Assembly (NCBI GenBank): GCA_026707545.1
Contig: JAPOWR010000003.1
Span: forward strand, 1 to 64,000
Length of the DNA: 64,000 nt
Direction of reading: 5' to 3'
Origin: Acidobacteriota bacterium
Lineage (GTDB): Bacteria > Acidobacteriota > Thermoanaerobaculia > Multivoradales > Multivoraceae
Shown here: in pieces, positions 14,244 to 23,761 of the stretch
How the letters are laid out: each line of letters begins with the position of its first letter
Numbering within the stretch: position 1 is the first letter of the stretch
Program-made: the position numbers and the translations under genes
Notes under the pieces: model-generated
Database searches by the model: none
What the model was told of the DNA's origin: nothing
The model's input: only the letters and a program-made list of their open reading frames with translations

Positions 14244-16835
14244 CTACCGCCCCCACCTGTAGTTCAACCGGGCGTAGTAGTACCCGCCGCTGAGGCCCCA
14301 CGGGGTCACCGGGCTGTACCGCGAACCCAGCACGTCGACCAGCGGTGCCGGCGCGGACGCCAGGACATCGAACATGTTCTGAGCGCCGACGGAAACAGTC
14401 GTGTCCGCGACGACCGGGATCGTGGCCTCGAAGTCGAAGATGAAGGCCGAATCCTGGACCGGCGGCGCCGCGTCGGCCCATAGCCGCGTGTAGTAGTAGT
14501 CGATCCAGGAGCCGTAGTAGCTCAGCCGTCCCAGCAGGCCGACCGGGCCCACCTGCTGGCCCACCGCGACGTTCCAGCGCAGGCGCGGCACGCCGCGTTC
14601 GATGGAGACCACGTCGGCGGGGCTCAGCAGGTCGGAGTCCTTCGTGACCTCGGTGTCGGTGTAGTTCAGGGTGAAGCTGACCTCGGTGTCGCCGTCGAAG
14701 GCGACCGGAATCCAGGTCGAGACGAGGTCGATGCCCTGCGTGCGGGTCGAGAAGTCGTTGATGAAGAAGCGGAAGAAGGACAGGTTGCGCGCCGAGGTGA
14801 TGCTCTGCGAGAGCAGCAGTTCGCGCTCGTCCTCGGTGAGCGTGAGGACCTGCGAGAGCGACAGCCGGTCGTCGATGTCGACGTTGAACAGGTCGGCGGT
14901 CAGTGTGAACGGCCCGTTGTCGATCACCAGGCCGGCCGTCGCGTGGACCGACTCCTCGGGCTCGAGCGGCTTGCCTCCGCGCAGTTCCGCCGCGATGAAG
15001 GTGGAGGGCACCGTGGCGCTGTCGACGAGTTCCAGGGTCACCGAGTCGATCGTCGTCTGCACGTTGAGCGCGTTCTGCTGCCCCGGCGTCGGCGCGCGGA
15101 AGCCGGTGCTGACGCCGCCGCGGATCGCGGCTGTCTCGCTCAGTTCCCGGCGAAACGAGAGCTTGCCGTTCGTCGTGTTGCCGAAGACGTCGTAGTCCTC
15201 GACCCGGAGAGCTGCGCCCAGGCCCCACTGGTCGTCCTCGCCGTGCAGCTCGACGTCGCCGTAGACGGCCACGTTCTCGCGGCTCCAGGTCCCGGCCGTG
15301 TAGTCGGGGAAACCGGGAAAGCCGTTCGAAGCGGGAATGAAGCCCTGCTCCGCGTAGGGACCGACCTCCCAGGACGGCCTCCCCCCGGCGCCGACGGTGA
15401 AGCTCTCGTCGCGCCACTCGGCGCCGGCGGCGACGCTGAGCCGGTGCGACACGGAGTAGGAGACGTCGAAGTTCAGGTTGACGTCTTCCTGCTCGTACAG
15501 GCCGGGGTCGAAGTCGCGCGGCGTGTCCGGGCCGAGCGACGCGTTGACGGTGTTCATGAAGAAGAAGTCGGACTCGTGCGAGCCGAGGCTGGCGGACAGG
15601 TCCCAGGTGAAGCCGTTGTCCAGCTCCTTCCGGAAGCCCGCGACGATCGAACGGTCGGTGATCCAGCCGCCGAACTGCGGGGTGAAGCCGCCCGGGGCGA
15701 TCTCCTGGAAGGAGAAGCAGTTCGGGTCGGCGAAGACCTGGGCGAGAGCGGCCGGGTCGGGCACGTTGTTCGTCACCGTGACCGTCGGGCAGTTCGCCGA
15801 GCCCATGCCGTTGGCGCGGAGGACGTCGCCGATCAGCAGCGTCTCGCCGCCGTCGAGGCTGTAGATGCTCTGCCGCGAGTTCGGATTGCGGAAGAAGAAG
15901 CCCTCCGTCATCTTCTTCTCCGCGTAGTTGGCGAAGCCGTAGAACTCCAGGCCGCCGTCGGAGCGGTGGCCGATGTTGGCGAACAGCTTCACGTCGTCCT
16001 CGATCTCGGGGTTGCCCCAGATCTGCACCGGCTGCAGGACGTCGTGGTTGCCGGCGGCGATCAGCGCGGCCGCATCCTGGCGCTGCACGCTGCGGCTGGT
16101 CGGGTCCGCCTCGCCGTACTCGAAGCTCAGGTTGGCGAAGCCGTTCTCACCCATCGGCAATCCGAAGTTGCCCGCCACGCTGTAGCCCGCGCCGTCGCCG
16201 GCGATGTAGCTGCCGCTGTTCAGTTCGATGCCGCCGCCCGAGGCGTCGTCCTTGAGCAGGAAGTTGATGACGCCCGCGATCGCGTCCGAGCCGTACTGGG
16301 CCGACGCGCCGTCGCGCAGCACCTCGACCCGCTGCAGGGCGATCGCCGGGATCGTCGAGATGTCGGGCCCCTGGGCACCGTCCGTCACGCCGCCGAACCA
16401 GGCGACGACGGACGACCGGTGGCGCCGCTTGCCGTTGACCAGGATCAGCGTGTGGTCGTGGGCCAGGTTGCGCAGGCTGGACGGCCGCACGAGCGTCGCC
16501 GCGTCGCTGATCGGGTGGGTCGCGACGTTGAAGGAGGGAATCAGGTTCCGCAACTGGTAGTCGAGCGCGGCGGCGCCCTGGCGCGTGATGTCCTCGACCG
16601 GGATCGCGTCGATGGGGACCTGCGATTCGGTCACCGAGCGGGCGTGCGCGCGGCTGCCGAGGACGACGATCTCTTCGTCGAACTCGTGCTCGTGGGCGTG
16701 CTCGTCTTCCTCCGCGTGAGCGTGTTCCTCTTCGGCGGCTTCCGCCTCCTGGGCCGTCGCGGCGGCTGGTGCGAGCAGTAGTGACGTGGCGGCAACGGCC
16801 GCCGCCAGCGGCCAGTGTCTCGTCGTCCGGGTCAT
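14244..16835 (-). CDS. TonB-dependent receptor with His/Glu-rich N-terminal segment
   Basis: An 863-aa outer-membrane receptor. ATG at 16835 follows AAAGGAGCG at good spacing. After the signal peptide (AATAQ) comes an acidic His-rich stretch, HAHAEEDEHAHEHEFDEE, then the TonB-box-like EEIVVLGSRAHARS, the plug (LILVNGKRRHRSS, RVEVLRDGASAQYGSDAIAGVINFLLK) and barrel ending NYRWGR. The TAG stop sits at the edge of a repeat family A hairpin. It starts 29 bp after the YejF-type stop, so it is probably the last gene of the peptide-uptake operon. The His-rich arm could bind Zn, Cu or Ni near the plug, suggesting metallated peptide or metallophore cargo (inference). Confidence 0.5.
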   Translation of the reverse strand: MTRTTRHWPLAAAVAATSLLLAPAAATAQEAEAAEEEHAHAEEDEHAHEHEFDEEIVVLGSRAHARSVTESQVPIDAIPVEDITRQGAAALDYQLRNLIPSFNVATHPISDAATLVRPSSLRNLAHDHTLILVNGKRRHRSSVVAWFGGVTDGAQGPDISTIPAIALQRVEVLRDGASAQYGSDAIAGVINFLLKDDASGGGIELNSGSYIAGDGAGYSVAGNFGLPMGENGFANLSFEYGEADPTSRSVQRQDAAALIAAGNHDVLQPVQIWGNPEIEDDVKLFANIGHRSDGGLEFYGFANYAEKKMTEGFFFRNPNSRQSIYSLDGGETLLIGDVLRANGMGSANCPTVTVTNNVPDPAALAQVFADPNCFSFQEIAPGGFTPQFGGWITDRSIVAGFRKELDNGFTWDLSASLGSHESDFFFMNTVNASLGPDTPRDFDPGLYEQEDVNLNFDVSYSVSHRLSVAAGAEWRDESFTVGAGGRPSWEVGPYAEQGFIPASNGFPGFPDYTAGTWSRENVAVYGDVELHGEDDQWGLGAALRVEDYDVFGNTTNGKLSFRRELSETAAIRGGVSTGFRAPTPGQQNALNVQTTIDSVTLELVDSATVPSTFIAAELRGGKPLEPEESVHATAGLVIDNGPFTLTADLFNVDIDDRLSLSQVLTLTEDERELLLSQSITSARNLSFFRFFINDFSTRTQGIDLVSTWIPVAFDGDTEVSFTLNYTDTEVTKDSDLLSPADVVSIERGVPRLRWNVAVGQQVGPVGLLGRLSYYGSWIDYYYTRLWADAAPPVQDSAFIFDFEATIPVVADTTVSVGAQNMFDVLASAPAPLVDVLGSRYSPVTPWGLSGGYYYARLNYRWGR

Positions 16836-16864
16836 GGACGCTCCTTTCGTGGGATCGCTCGCGG

Positions 16865-18439
16865 TTACAGAGCGGCGTTCATCAGCGCCTTAGTGTACGG
16901 CTCGCGCGGCGCGTCGAAGAGCTGGCCGGCCGGCCCCTGCTCGACGATGCGGCCGTCCTTCATGACGGCGATCTCGTCGCACAGGGCGCGCACGACCTTC
17001 AGGTCGTGGCTGATGAAGAGGTAGGTGAGCCCCTGGCGTTGCTGGAGGTCGAGCAACAGCTCCACGATCTGCGCCTGGACCGTCATGTCGAGCGAAGACG
17101 TCGGCTCGTCCAGCACGACGAAGCGCGGTCGGAGGATCATCGCGCGGGCGACGGCGATCCGCTGGCGCTGGCCGCCGGAGAACTCGTGCGGGTAGCGGCG
17201 CCCGATCTCCGGATCGAGGCCGACTTCGGTCAGGACTTCGGCGACCCGGTCGCGGCGCTCGCCCGCGCTCATGCCCGGTTCGTGGATCGCCAGCCCCTCG
17301 GAGACGATCTCCTCGACGGTCAGGCGGGGCGACAGGCTGCCGTACGGGTCCTGGAAGACGATCTGCATCGACCGGCGGAGCGGCTTGAGCTGCCTGAAGC
17401 CCAGCTCGTGGATCGCTTCGCCGTCGAAGAGGATCCCGCCGCGGCTCGAGATCAGGCGCACCATCGCCATCGCCAGGGTCGTCTTGCCGCTGCCTGATTC
17501 GCCGACGACGCCGAGGCTGTGTCCCCGCCGCACGCTGAGGCACACGTCGTCGACGGCCACCAGGGTCTTCTTCCGCGGCCAGCCCCGCAGCGGGAACTCC
17601 ACGGTCAGGTTCTTCGTTTCGACCAGGGCCGACGCGTCGTCCTCGGCGATCGGGGAGACGCTTCGCGGCTCGGCGTCGATCAGCTTGCGCGTGTAGGCAT
17701 GCCGCGGTCGCTCGAAGACCTCGGCCGTCGGGCCGTCCTCTACGACGCGGCCCCGCTCCATCACGTACACCCGATCCGCCATGAAGCGGACGATCCCGAG
17801 GTCGTGGGTGATCAGCAGCAGCGCCATCCCGAGCCGCTCCTGCAGCTCCTTGATCAGGGCCAGCATCTGGGCCTGGACGGTGACGTCGAGCGCCGTCGTC
17901 GGCTCGTCGGCGATGAGCAGGTCCGGGTCGCCCGCGATCGCCATCGCGATCATCACCCGCTGCCGCTGGCCGCCGGAGAGCTGGTGCGGGTAGGAGTCCA
18001 GCCGCTCGCGTGCTTCCTGCAGGCCCACGAGTTCGAGCAGTTCCACGGTGCGTTCCCTAGCGGCGGGTCCGCTCAGACCCGCATGCACCGCCAGCACCTC
18101 CTCGACCTGCTTCCTGATCGTGTGGAGCGGATTCAGCGAGGTCATCGGCTCCTGGAAGACCATGGAGATCCGGCCGGCGCGGAGTGGACGCATGTCCTTC
18201 TCGTCGGCACCGACGACTTCTTCGCCGTCCACGAGGATCGAGCCGGTCGGATGCGAGGCGCGGGGATAGGAAAGCAGTTGAAGGACCGACAGCGCCGTGA
18301 CCGACTTGCCAGAGCCGGACTCGCCGACCAGGGCGACGGACTCGCCCCGGTCGAGCCGCAGGTCGAGCCCGTGGACGACCTCAACGCCGTCGAAGGCGAC
18401 GGCGAGGTCGGCGATCTCGAGAAACGGAGGCGCCGTCAC
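16865..18439 (-). CDS. yejF: Peptide ABC importer, fused double ATPase (YejF-type)
   Basis: A 524-aa protein with two complete nucleotide-binding domains. First: Walker [12 protein letters not shown], signature LSGGQRQRV, Walker [13 protein letters not shown]. Second: [32 protein letters not shown]. The OppDF-like halves fused in one chain are the YejF arrangement. It powers uptake of oligopeptides; Escherichia coli YejABEF takes in microcin C. The start is GTG at 18439, overlapping the permease stop as GTGA; a longer reading through the permease frame is not real. Symbol by family and gene order. Confidence 0.5.
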   Translation of the reverse strand: MTAPPFLEIADLAVAFDGVEVVHGLDLRLDRGESVALVGESGSGKSVTALSVLQLLSYPRASHPTGSILVDGEEVVGADEKDMRPLRAGRISMVFQEPMTSLNPLHTIRKQVEEVLAVHAGLSGPAARERTVELLELVGLQEARERLDSYPHQLSGGQRQRVMIAMAIAGDPDLLIADEPTTALDVTVQAQMLALIKELQERLGMALLLITHDLGIVRFMADRVYVMERGRVVEDGPTAEVFERPRHAYTRKLIDAEPRSVSPIAEDDASALVETKNLTVEFPLRGWPRKKTLVAVDDVCLSVRRGHSLGVVGESGSGKTTLAMAMVRLISSRGGILFDGEAIHELGFRQLKPLRRSMQIVFQDPYGSLSPRLTVEEIVSEGLAIHEPGMSAGERRDRVAEVLTEVGLDPEIGRRYPHEFSGGQRQRIAVARAMILRPRFVVLDEPTSSLDMTVQAQIVELLLDLQQRQGLTYLFISHDLKVVRALCDEIAVMKDGRIVEQGPAGQLFDAPREPYTKALMNAAL

Positions 18440-19464
18440 GACTGCATCCCGGTCCGGCGCGGGTCGAAGGCGTCGCGCAGCGCTTCGCCGATGAAGATGA
18501 CCAGCGTCAAGAGCGTGGCCAGGGTGAAGAAGGACATGACGCCCAGCCACGGGGCGTGCAGGTTGGCGCGTCCCTGGGCGAGCAGCCGGCCGAGCGAAGG
18601 CGCGTCGGCGGGCAGGCCGAAGCCGAGGAAGTCGAGCGACGTCAGGAGCGTGATCGACCCGGTGAGGATGAACGGCAGGAAGGTGAAGGTCGCGACCATC
18701 GCGTTGGGCAGGACATGCCGGCGGACGATCCGCCGATCCCCCGCTCCCAGGGCCCGCGCGGCCGTCACGTACTGGAAGTTCCGCGCCCGCAGAACCTCGG
18801 CCCGCACCACGCCCACGAGCGCCATCCAACTGAACGCGACCAGGATGCCGAGAAGCCAGAACACGTTCGACTCGACGATGCTGGAGAGAATGATCAGGAC
18901 GAAGAGGATCGGGAGACCGGCCCAGATCTCGATCAGGCGCTGGCCGAACAGATCCACCTTGCCTCCCAGGTAGCCCTGGACGGCGCCCGCCAGCACGCCG
19001 ATGATCGAGCTCAGGGCCGTGAGCACGAGCCCGAACAGGAAGGACAGCCGGATGCCGTAGATGAGGCCCGCGAGCACGTCCTTGCCGACGTCGTCCGTGC
19101 CCAGCCAGTGCCGGGCGGACGGCGGATAGGGGGCCGGGCCGGGCAGCTCGTAGTCGATCGTGTCGTGCGCGTAGGGAATCGGCGGCCAGATCATCCAGCC
19201 GCCGCCGTCCCGCACGAGGTCCTTGACGAACTCCTCGCGGTAGTCGGCCTCCGTCTCGAACACGCCGCCGAACTCGGTCTCGGCATACGTCGCGACGATC
19301 GGAAAGTAGAACCGGCCCTCGTGACGAACGACCAGGGGCTTGTCGTCGGCGAGCACCTCGGCGAACAGCGTGGCGCCGAAGATGACGAGGAAGATCCGGA
19401 GCGACCAGTAGCCGCGCCGGTTCGCCTTGAAAGCGGCCCATCTCCTCTGCGCCAAGCTGCTCAC
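18436..19464 (-). CDS. yejE: Peptide ABC importer permease (YejE-type)
   Basis: A 342-aa OppC-like permease. The N-terminal TM is followed by a long periplasmic segment (RFYFPIVATYAETEFGGVFE and onward) typical of YejE, then SARHWLGTDDVGKDVLAGLIYG and a BPD_transp_1 domain with the EAA-like loop ARALGAGDRRIVRRHVLPNA that contacts the ATPase. It overlaps the YejB-type gene by ATGA and the ATPase by GTGA, so the three are translationally coupled. It ends [12 protein letters not shown], the usual OppC/YejE tail. Confidence 0.5.
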   Translation of the reverse strand: MSSLAQRRWAAFKANRRGYWSLRIFLVIFGATLFAEVLADDKPLVVRHEGRFYFPIVATYAETEFGGVFETEADYREEFVKDLVRDGGGWMIWPPIPYAHDTIDYELPGPAPYPPSARHWLGTDDVGKDVLAGLIYGIRLSFLFGLVLTALSSIIGVLAGAVQGYLGGKVDLFGQRLIEIWAGLPILFVLIILSSIVESNVFWLLGILVAFSWMALVGVVRAEVLRARNFQYVTAARALGAGDRRIVRRHVLPNAMVATFTFLPFILTGSITLLTSLDFLGFGLPADAPSLGRLLAQGRANLHAPWLGVMSFFTLATLLTLVIFIGEALRDAFDPRRTGMQS

Positions 19465-20534
19465 ACGTCCCGCCTCTCGAAGTCGATCCGCGGATCCGTC
19501 AACGTGTACGTCACGTCCGTCAGGAGTTGCAGCACGAGCGCCAGCAGGGTCGAGATGTAGAGCGTCCCGAAGATGATCGGGTAGTCCCGGGTGACGATCG
19601 CCTCGAAGCCGAGGAGGCCCAGTCCGTCGAGCGAGAAGATGATCTCGGCGAGGAGCACGCCGGTGAACAGCGCCCCGACCAGGGCCCTCGGGAACCCGGC
19701 GATGACGATCAGCATCGCGTTGCGGAACACGTGGCCGTAGAGCACTCGGCGCGTCCGCAGACCCTTCGCCTTGGCCGTCAGCACGTACTGCTTGTGGATC
19801 TCGTCCAGGAACGAGTTCTTGGTCAGCATCGTGAGGGTCGCGAAGCTCCCGGCGACCAGGGCCGAGATCGGCAGCACCAGGTGCCAGAAGTAGTCCTTCA
19901 CCTGGGCCCAGAGACCCAGATCACCGAAGTCCTCGGACACCAGGCCGCGCAGCGGGAAGTACTCGATCATCCCGCCGCGCGCGAACAGGACGATCAGCAG
20001 CACGGCGAGGATGAAGGCGGGGATCGCGTAGCCGACCAGGATCACGACGCTCGTCCAGATGTCGAACGGGGAACCGTCGGCGGTCGCCTTGCGGATGCCG
20101 AGAGGAATCGACACCGAGTAGACGATAAGCAGGGTCCAGAGGCCCAGCGACATCGACACGGGAAGCCGGTCCAGGACGAGGTCGATGACCGGCACATCCT
20201 GGTAGAAGCTCTCGCCCAGGTCGAAGCGCAGGTAGTCGCGCAGCATGATGCCGAAACGCACGTGCGCCGGCCTGTCGAAGCCGAACTGGCGCTCGAGCTC
20301 CTCGATCAGCGCCGGGTCGATGCCGCCGGTGGCGGTGAGCTCGGTCTCCAGGGTCGCGCCCGCCCCGCCGCCGAGGAGCCCGACCCCCGCGTCGAGGCCG
20401 GTGCCCTGGAGCCGGGCGATCGCCTGGTCCACCGGTCCCCCGGGCGCCGCCTGGATGATGACGAAGTTGATCAGCAGCACGCCGACCAGCGTCGGCACCA
20501 TGAGGAGGATGCGGCGCAGGACGTAGAGGAGCAT
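19461..20534 (-). CDS. yejB: Peptide ABC importer permease (YejB-type)
   Basis: A 357-aa OppB-like permease starting MLLYVLRRILLMVPTLVGVL and INFVIIQAAPGGPVDQ, the classic OppB/DppB/YejB N-terminus. A periplasmic loop (GLDAGVGLLGGGAGATLETE) matches the longer YejB form, and the EAA loop is TAKAKGLRTRRVLYGHVFRNA. It forms the channel with the YejE-type partner in the inner membrane. It starts 33 bp after the binding-protein stop and overlaps the next gene by 4 bp. Confidence 0.5.
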   Translation of the reverse strand: MLLYVLRRILLMVPTLVGVLLINFVIIQAAPGGPVDQAIARLQGTGLDAGVGLLGGGAGATLETELTATGGIDPALIEELERQFGFDRPAHVRFGIMLRDYLRFDLGESFYQDVPVIDLVLDRLPVSMSLGLWTLLIVYSVSIPLGIRKATADGSPFDIWTSVVILVGYAIPAFILAVLLIVLFARGGMIEYFPLRGLVSEDFGDLGLWAQVKDYFWHLVLPISALVAGSFATLTMLTKNSFLDEIHKQYVLTAKAKGLRTRRVLYGHVFRNAMLIVIAGFPRALVGALFTGVLLAEIIFSLDGLGLLGFEAIVTRDYPIIFGTLYISTLLALVLQLLTDVTYTLTDPRIDFERRDV

Positions 20535-20567
20535 GCGGGGCGTCCGGCGGCGTTGACGACCCGGGCC

Positions 20568-22532
20568 CTAGCGGGTCTCGCCCAGGGCGGCGTCGACCCG
20601 GGCGCTCTTCTCCGCGTCGAACCACCAGAGGTGCGGGAAGCCGGTCCAGTTCATGTGCTCGCGCCCGAGCGGCGGATGGCCGAAGCGATCCCAGTAGAGG
20701 AGGTGGCGACCCTTGGGAGCGCCCTCCGGGATGACGTAGAAGCTCCACAGGAGCACCCGGTCGAGCGCCCGCCCCGCGATGTTCATCTCCTCCTCGGTCT
20801 CGGCCCCGATCACCCTCTCCACCAGGGCGTCCACGGCCGGACTGTCGATCCCCGCGTAGTTGAGCAGGTTCGGTAGCTCGGCGCCGTCCGACCGCATGAG
20901 GTTGCGCATGAGCGTCGGCCGCGGGACTCGGTGCGTGTAGATCTTCTGCATCGTCATGTCGAACTCGTAGCGCCGCGCACGATTCGTGTGGATGTTCGCC
21001 TCGACGCGGCGGACGGTCGCCTGGATGCCTAGCCGTTTCAGGTTCTCCACGTACGGCACGAGCATGCGCTCGTGCTCCCTCAACTGGACCATGATCTCGA
21101 ACCGGAGCCGCTCTCCCGTCGCCTCGTTGACGCGCCGGAAGTCGCGCACGACCCAGCCGGCCTCGTCCAGCAACTCCCCGGCACGCAGGAGCGCCTCCCG
21201 GTTGCGGCCGTAGCCGTCGGTCTCGGGAAGGACGAACTCCTGCGTGAACACGCGCTCGGGGACGTGCTCGCGCAGCGGTTCGAGCAGCGCCAGCTCTTCG
21301 GGCGACGGCAGACCGCACGACGCCATCCCCGAACCCAGGAAGAACGTGCTGTTTCGCCGCAGGGCGCCGTACTGAAGGGTCCGGTTGCCCCAGTCGAAGT
21401 TGTAGGCGAGGGTCAGCGCCTCGCGGACGCGGATGTCCGCGAACAGCGGCAGGCGGGAGTTGAAGACGACCGACCAGTGCATCCCGTAGGTCTCCGCCAT
21501 CCGGTAGGTCTCCTTGTTGAAGAGCCCCGTGTCGACCTCAGCAAAGTCGTAGGCCGTGGCGAACTCGCGCTCGTCCTGGTCGCGGTAGTAATCGACAACG
21601 CGGGCCTTGAGCGCCTGGATGCCCGCCTTGATGTCACGGAAGTAGAGGACGCCGAAGCGATCGAAGTTGTGGTACCCGCGCTTGAAGTTCAGGTCCTTCG
21701 CCCAGTAGTCGGGGACGCGCTCGAAGACGATCCGCCGGCCGGTGTCGACCTCGCCGATGCGGTAGGCGCCGTTGCCGAGCGGCGGCTCCATGGTGGTCGC
21801 CGTGAAGTCCCGGTCCTGCCAGTAGTGCTTCGGCATCGGGAAGAAGGCGGCGGCCTCCATCACCGATCTGCGGTTCCTCCTGTCGGCGGCGAAGAGGAAG
21901 CGAAACGAGCGCTCCCCCAACGCCTCGATGCCCTCCACGTGACGCCAGGTGGCCTTGAAGCTGACCGTACCGTCGGTCTTGAGCGTCTCGAAGGTCCACA
22001 CGACATCGTCCACCGTGACCGGCATGCCGTCGTGCCATCGCGCCTCGGGCCGGAGTGTGAAGGCCACCCAACTGTAGTCCTCCGCGATCTCGACCGTCGC
22101 GCACAGCAGGCAGTAGAGGCTCGAGAGCTCGTCCTCGGACTGCATCATCAGCCGATCGAGGGTGATCGTCGAGCGCCGCCACCAGTTGAAGAGCTCGGGG
22201 CGGCCCTTGTCCGAGTACGGGTGCAGGTTGTTGAACGTGCCCGGGAGAAAGAGCCGCACTTCGCCGCCCTTGGGCGCATCCGGGTTGACGTAATCGAAGT
22301 GGGGAACGTCCGCGGCGTACTTCGGTTCGCCGAAGTAGGCGATCGCGTGAGTCGGGCCTTCCTGGGCCAGAAGCACGGCGGTGCCCAGGAACCCAAGGGC
22401 CCCGAGAAGCGCCATCGCGACCGGACCCGCGGCGGCGACGCGAGTCCGTGAGCCGGTCGAGGCGGAACAGGCTCCGTGCACGGCTCGCCACGATAGCGAA
22501 GCCAGTCCACGCGCCGGCGCCGCGCGGGTCAA
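20568..22532 (-). CDS. yejA: Periplasmic peptide-binding protein (YejA-type, SBP family 5)
   Basis: A 654-aa exported solute-binding protein. After a long signal region ending LLAQEG it has HAIAYFGEPKYAADVPHFDY and VNPDAPKGGEVRLFLPGTFN, characteristic of the YejA branch of SBP_bac_5, then ARWHDGMPVTVDDVVWTFET (ligand-binding core). C-terminal IDSPAVDALVERVIGAETEE is conserved in YejA. It captures oligopeptides and delivers them to the YejBEF channel. ATG at 22532 overlaps the beta-lactamase-like stop by ATGA; the ~30 residues before the hydrophobic core make an unusually long n-region, so a later start is possible. Confidence 0.5.
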   Translation of the reverse strand: MTRAAPARGLASLSWRAVHGACSASTGSRTRVAAAGPVAMALLGALGFLGTAVLLAQEGPTHAIAYFGEPKYAADVPHFDYVNPDAPKGGEVRLFLPGTFNNLHPYSDKGRPELFNWWRRSTITLDRLMMQSEDELSSLYCLLCATVEIAEDYSWVAFTLRPEARWHDGMPVTVDDVVWTFETLKTDGTVSFKATWRHVEGIEALGERSFRFLFAADRRNRRSVMEAAAFFPMPKHYWQDRDFTATTMEPPLGNGAYRIGEVDTGRRIVFERVPDYWAKDLNFKRGYHNFDRFGVLYFRDIKAGIQALKARVVDYYRDQDEREFATAYDFAEVDTGLFNKETYRMAETYGMHWSVVFNSRLPLFADIRVREALTLAYNFDWGNRTLQYGALRRNSTFFLGSGMASCGLPSPEELALLEPLREHVPERVFTQEFVLPETDGYGRNREALLRAGELLDEAGWVVRDFRRVNEATGERLRFEIMVQLREHERMLVPYVENLKRLGIQATVRRVEANIHTNRARRYEFDMTMQKIYTHRVPRPTLMRNLMRSDGAELPNLLNYAGIDSPAVDALVERVIGAETEEEMNIAGRALDRVLLWSFYVIPEGAPKGRHLLYWDRFGHPPLGREHMNWTGFPHLWWFDAEKSARVDAALGETR

Positions 22533-23761
22533 CGCCGTTCGAGGAGGAGGGCGAGCAGGGCGTCGCGGACTTCGTTGCGGAAGTCGAGTTCGTTCTGATT
22601 GAACTGGACCGCGACCGCGATACCGGAGGCCGGGTGGTAGTACATCGTGGAGCGCCAGCCGGGAAACCAGCCGCCGTGGCCGATGAGTTCGCCGTGCGGA
22701 CTGTCAGCCCGGTAGACGCCGAGGCCGTAGGTTGAGCCCGCGTCTTCGCCGCGGTAGCCGGAGTTCAGCATCTCCTCCAGGTACGGTCCCTCGAGGGCGC
22801 GTTCTTCATAGAGGATCTTCGCCCAGCGGGCCAGGTCGCGTGAGTTGGACACGTAGCCGCCGCCGGTCCACTCCGTTTGAGGGCTGAAGGCCATCACGTC
22901 GCCCTCGGCGGTCCTGGCCGGAAGCGAGAAGGGGTTGTCCTCGCCGACGTGGCCGGGGGCAAGGTCGGGGAACGTGCGGCCGATCTGCTCCACCGTGCGA
23001 GGGAGATCGTGACGGTCGAGCACGCGGCGCCTGGCCTCGTCGTGATACGCGCCGCCGGAGGCCGCCTCCATGATGAGGCCCGCGACGATGTAGCCGGTGT
23101 CGGTGTAGGCGTAGCCCTCGCCGGCCGGGAACAGGGGTTCCTTGTCGAGGACGTACTGGACCAGATCCCGCGGCTCGAACCAGGCGTCGGGGTCGCCGGC
23201 CGGGCCGCGCCGGGACCGCGCCTCGCGGCGCCAGGCCTCGTCGTAGACGTGGTCGGTGAGCCCGCTCGAGTGGCTGAGCAGGTGGCGGAGGGTCATCGTC
23301 TCGTGGTTGGGCAGGCGGGTCCACCACGGTTCGTCGCCGAGCCAGCGCGAGGCCAGATCGTCGAGGCCGAGCAGGCCCTCGTTCACCATGCTGAGCGCCG
23401 TGGTGGCGGCGATCGTCTTGCCGATGCTGCCTCCCGGCATGCGGTGCGCAGGATCCATCGGCAGGTTGTTCTCCGGGTCAGCGTAGCCAGTCGCGGCGAC
23501 GCCTTCGCTGCCGTCCGGGAGGACGAAGGCGGCGGTGGCGCCGATGAAGCCGAGTTCCGCGCGGAGTTCGTCGAGGCGCTGCTGGAAGAGCTGCTCGGTT
23601 TCGGTCAACGTCATGTCGGGGGCCGGTGGCGCGGCGCAGGCCGCGGCCAGGAGGGCCGCGGCGAGGACGCCGCTAGTCCCAGCCGTAGGCGGCGCGGATT
23701 CTGGTCGGCAGCTCGATGAAGATGACCGGGTTGGCAACACTGCCGCTGGCCAGGATGACAT
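22529..23761 (-). CDS. Serine beta-lactamase / penicillin-binding-like hydrolase lipoprotein (second of pair)
   Basis: A 410-aa protein of the beta-lactamase class C/esterase family: nucleophile motif SIGK in MPGGSIGKTIAATTALSM, TLRHLLSHSSGL, tyrosine motif in EGYAYTDTGYIVAG and the HGG motif in ELIGHGGWFPGW. A lipobox (LLAAACAAP) indicates a lipoprotein. ATG at 23761 lies inside the upstream gene in another frame but is preceded by AAGGAGGT at 7 bp, so the 89-bp overlap appears genuine. The family includes D-aminopeptidases, DD-peptidases and esterases. Placed directly before the peptide importer, a role in trimming peptides or peptidoglycan fragments is likely (inference). Confidence 0.5.
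   Translation of the reverse strand: MSSWPAAVLPTRSSSSSCRPESAPPTAGTSGVLAAALLAAACAAPPAPDMTLTETEQLFQQRLDELRAELGFIGATAAFVLPDGSEGVAATGYADPENNLPMDPAHRMPGGSIGKTIAATTALSMVNEGLLGLDDLASRWLGDEPWWTRLPNHETMTLRHLLSHSSGLTDHVYDEAWRREARSRRGPAGDPDAWFEPRDLVQYVLDKEPLFPAGEGYAYTDTGYIVAGLIMEAASGGAYHDEARRRVLDRHDLPRTVEQIGRTFPDLAPGHVGEDNPFSLPARTAEGDVMAFSPQTEWTGGGYVSNSRDLARWAKILYEERALEGPYLEEMLNSGYRGEDAGSTYGLGVYRADSPHGELIGHGGWFPGWRSTMYYHPASGIAVAVQFNQNELDFRNEVRDALLALLLERR

Noticed and set aside
16865..19441. 858-codon minus ORF as one protein
   Set aside because: Its first 334 codons are the YejE-type permease out of frame; the ATPase starts at GTG 18439.
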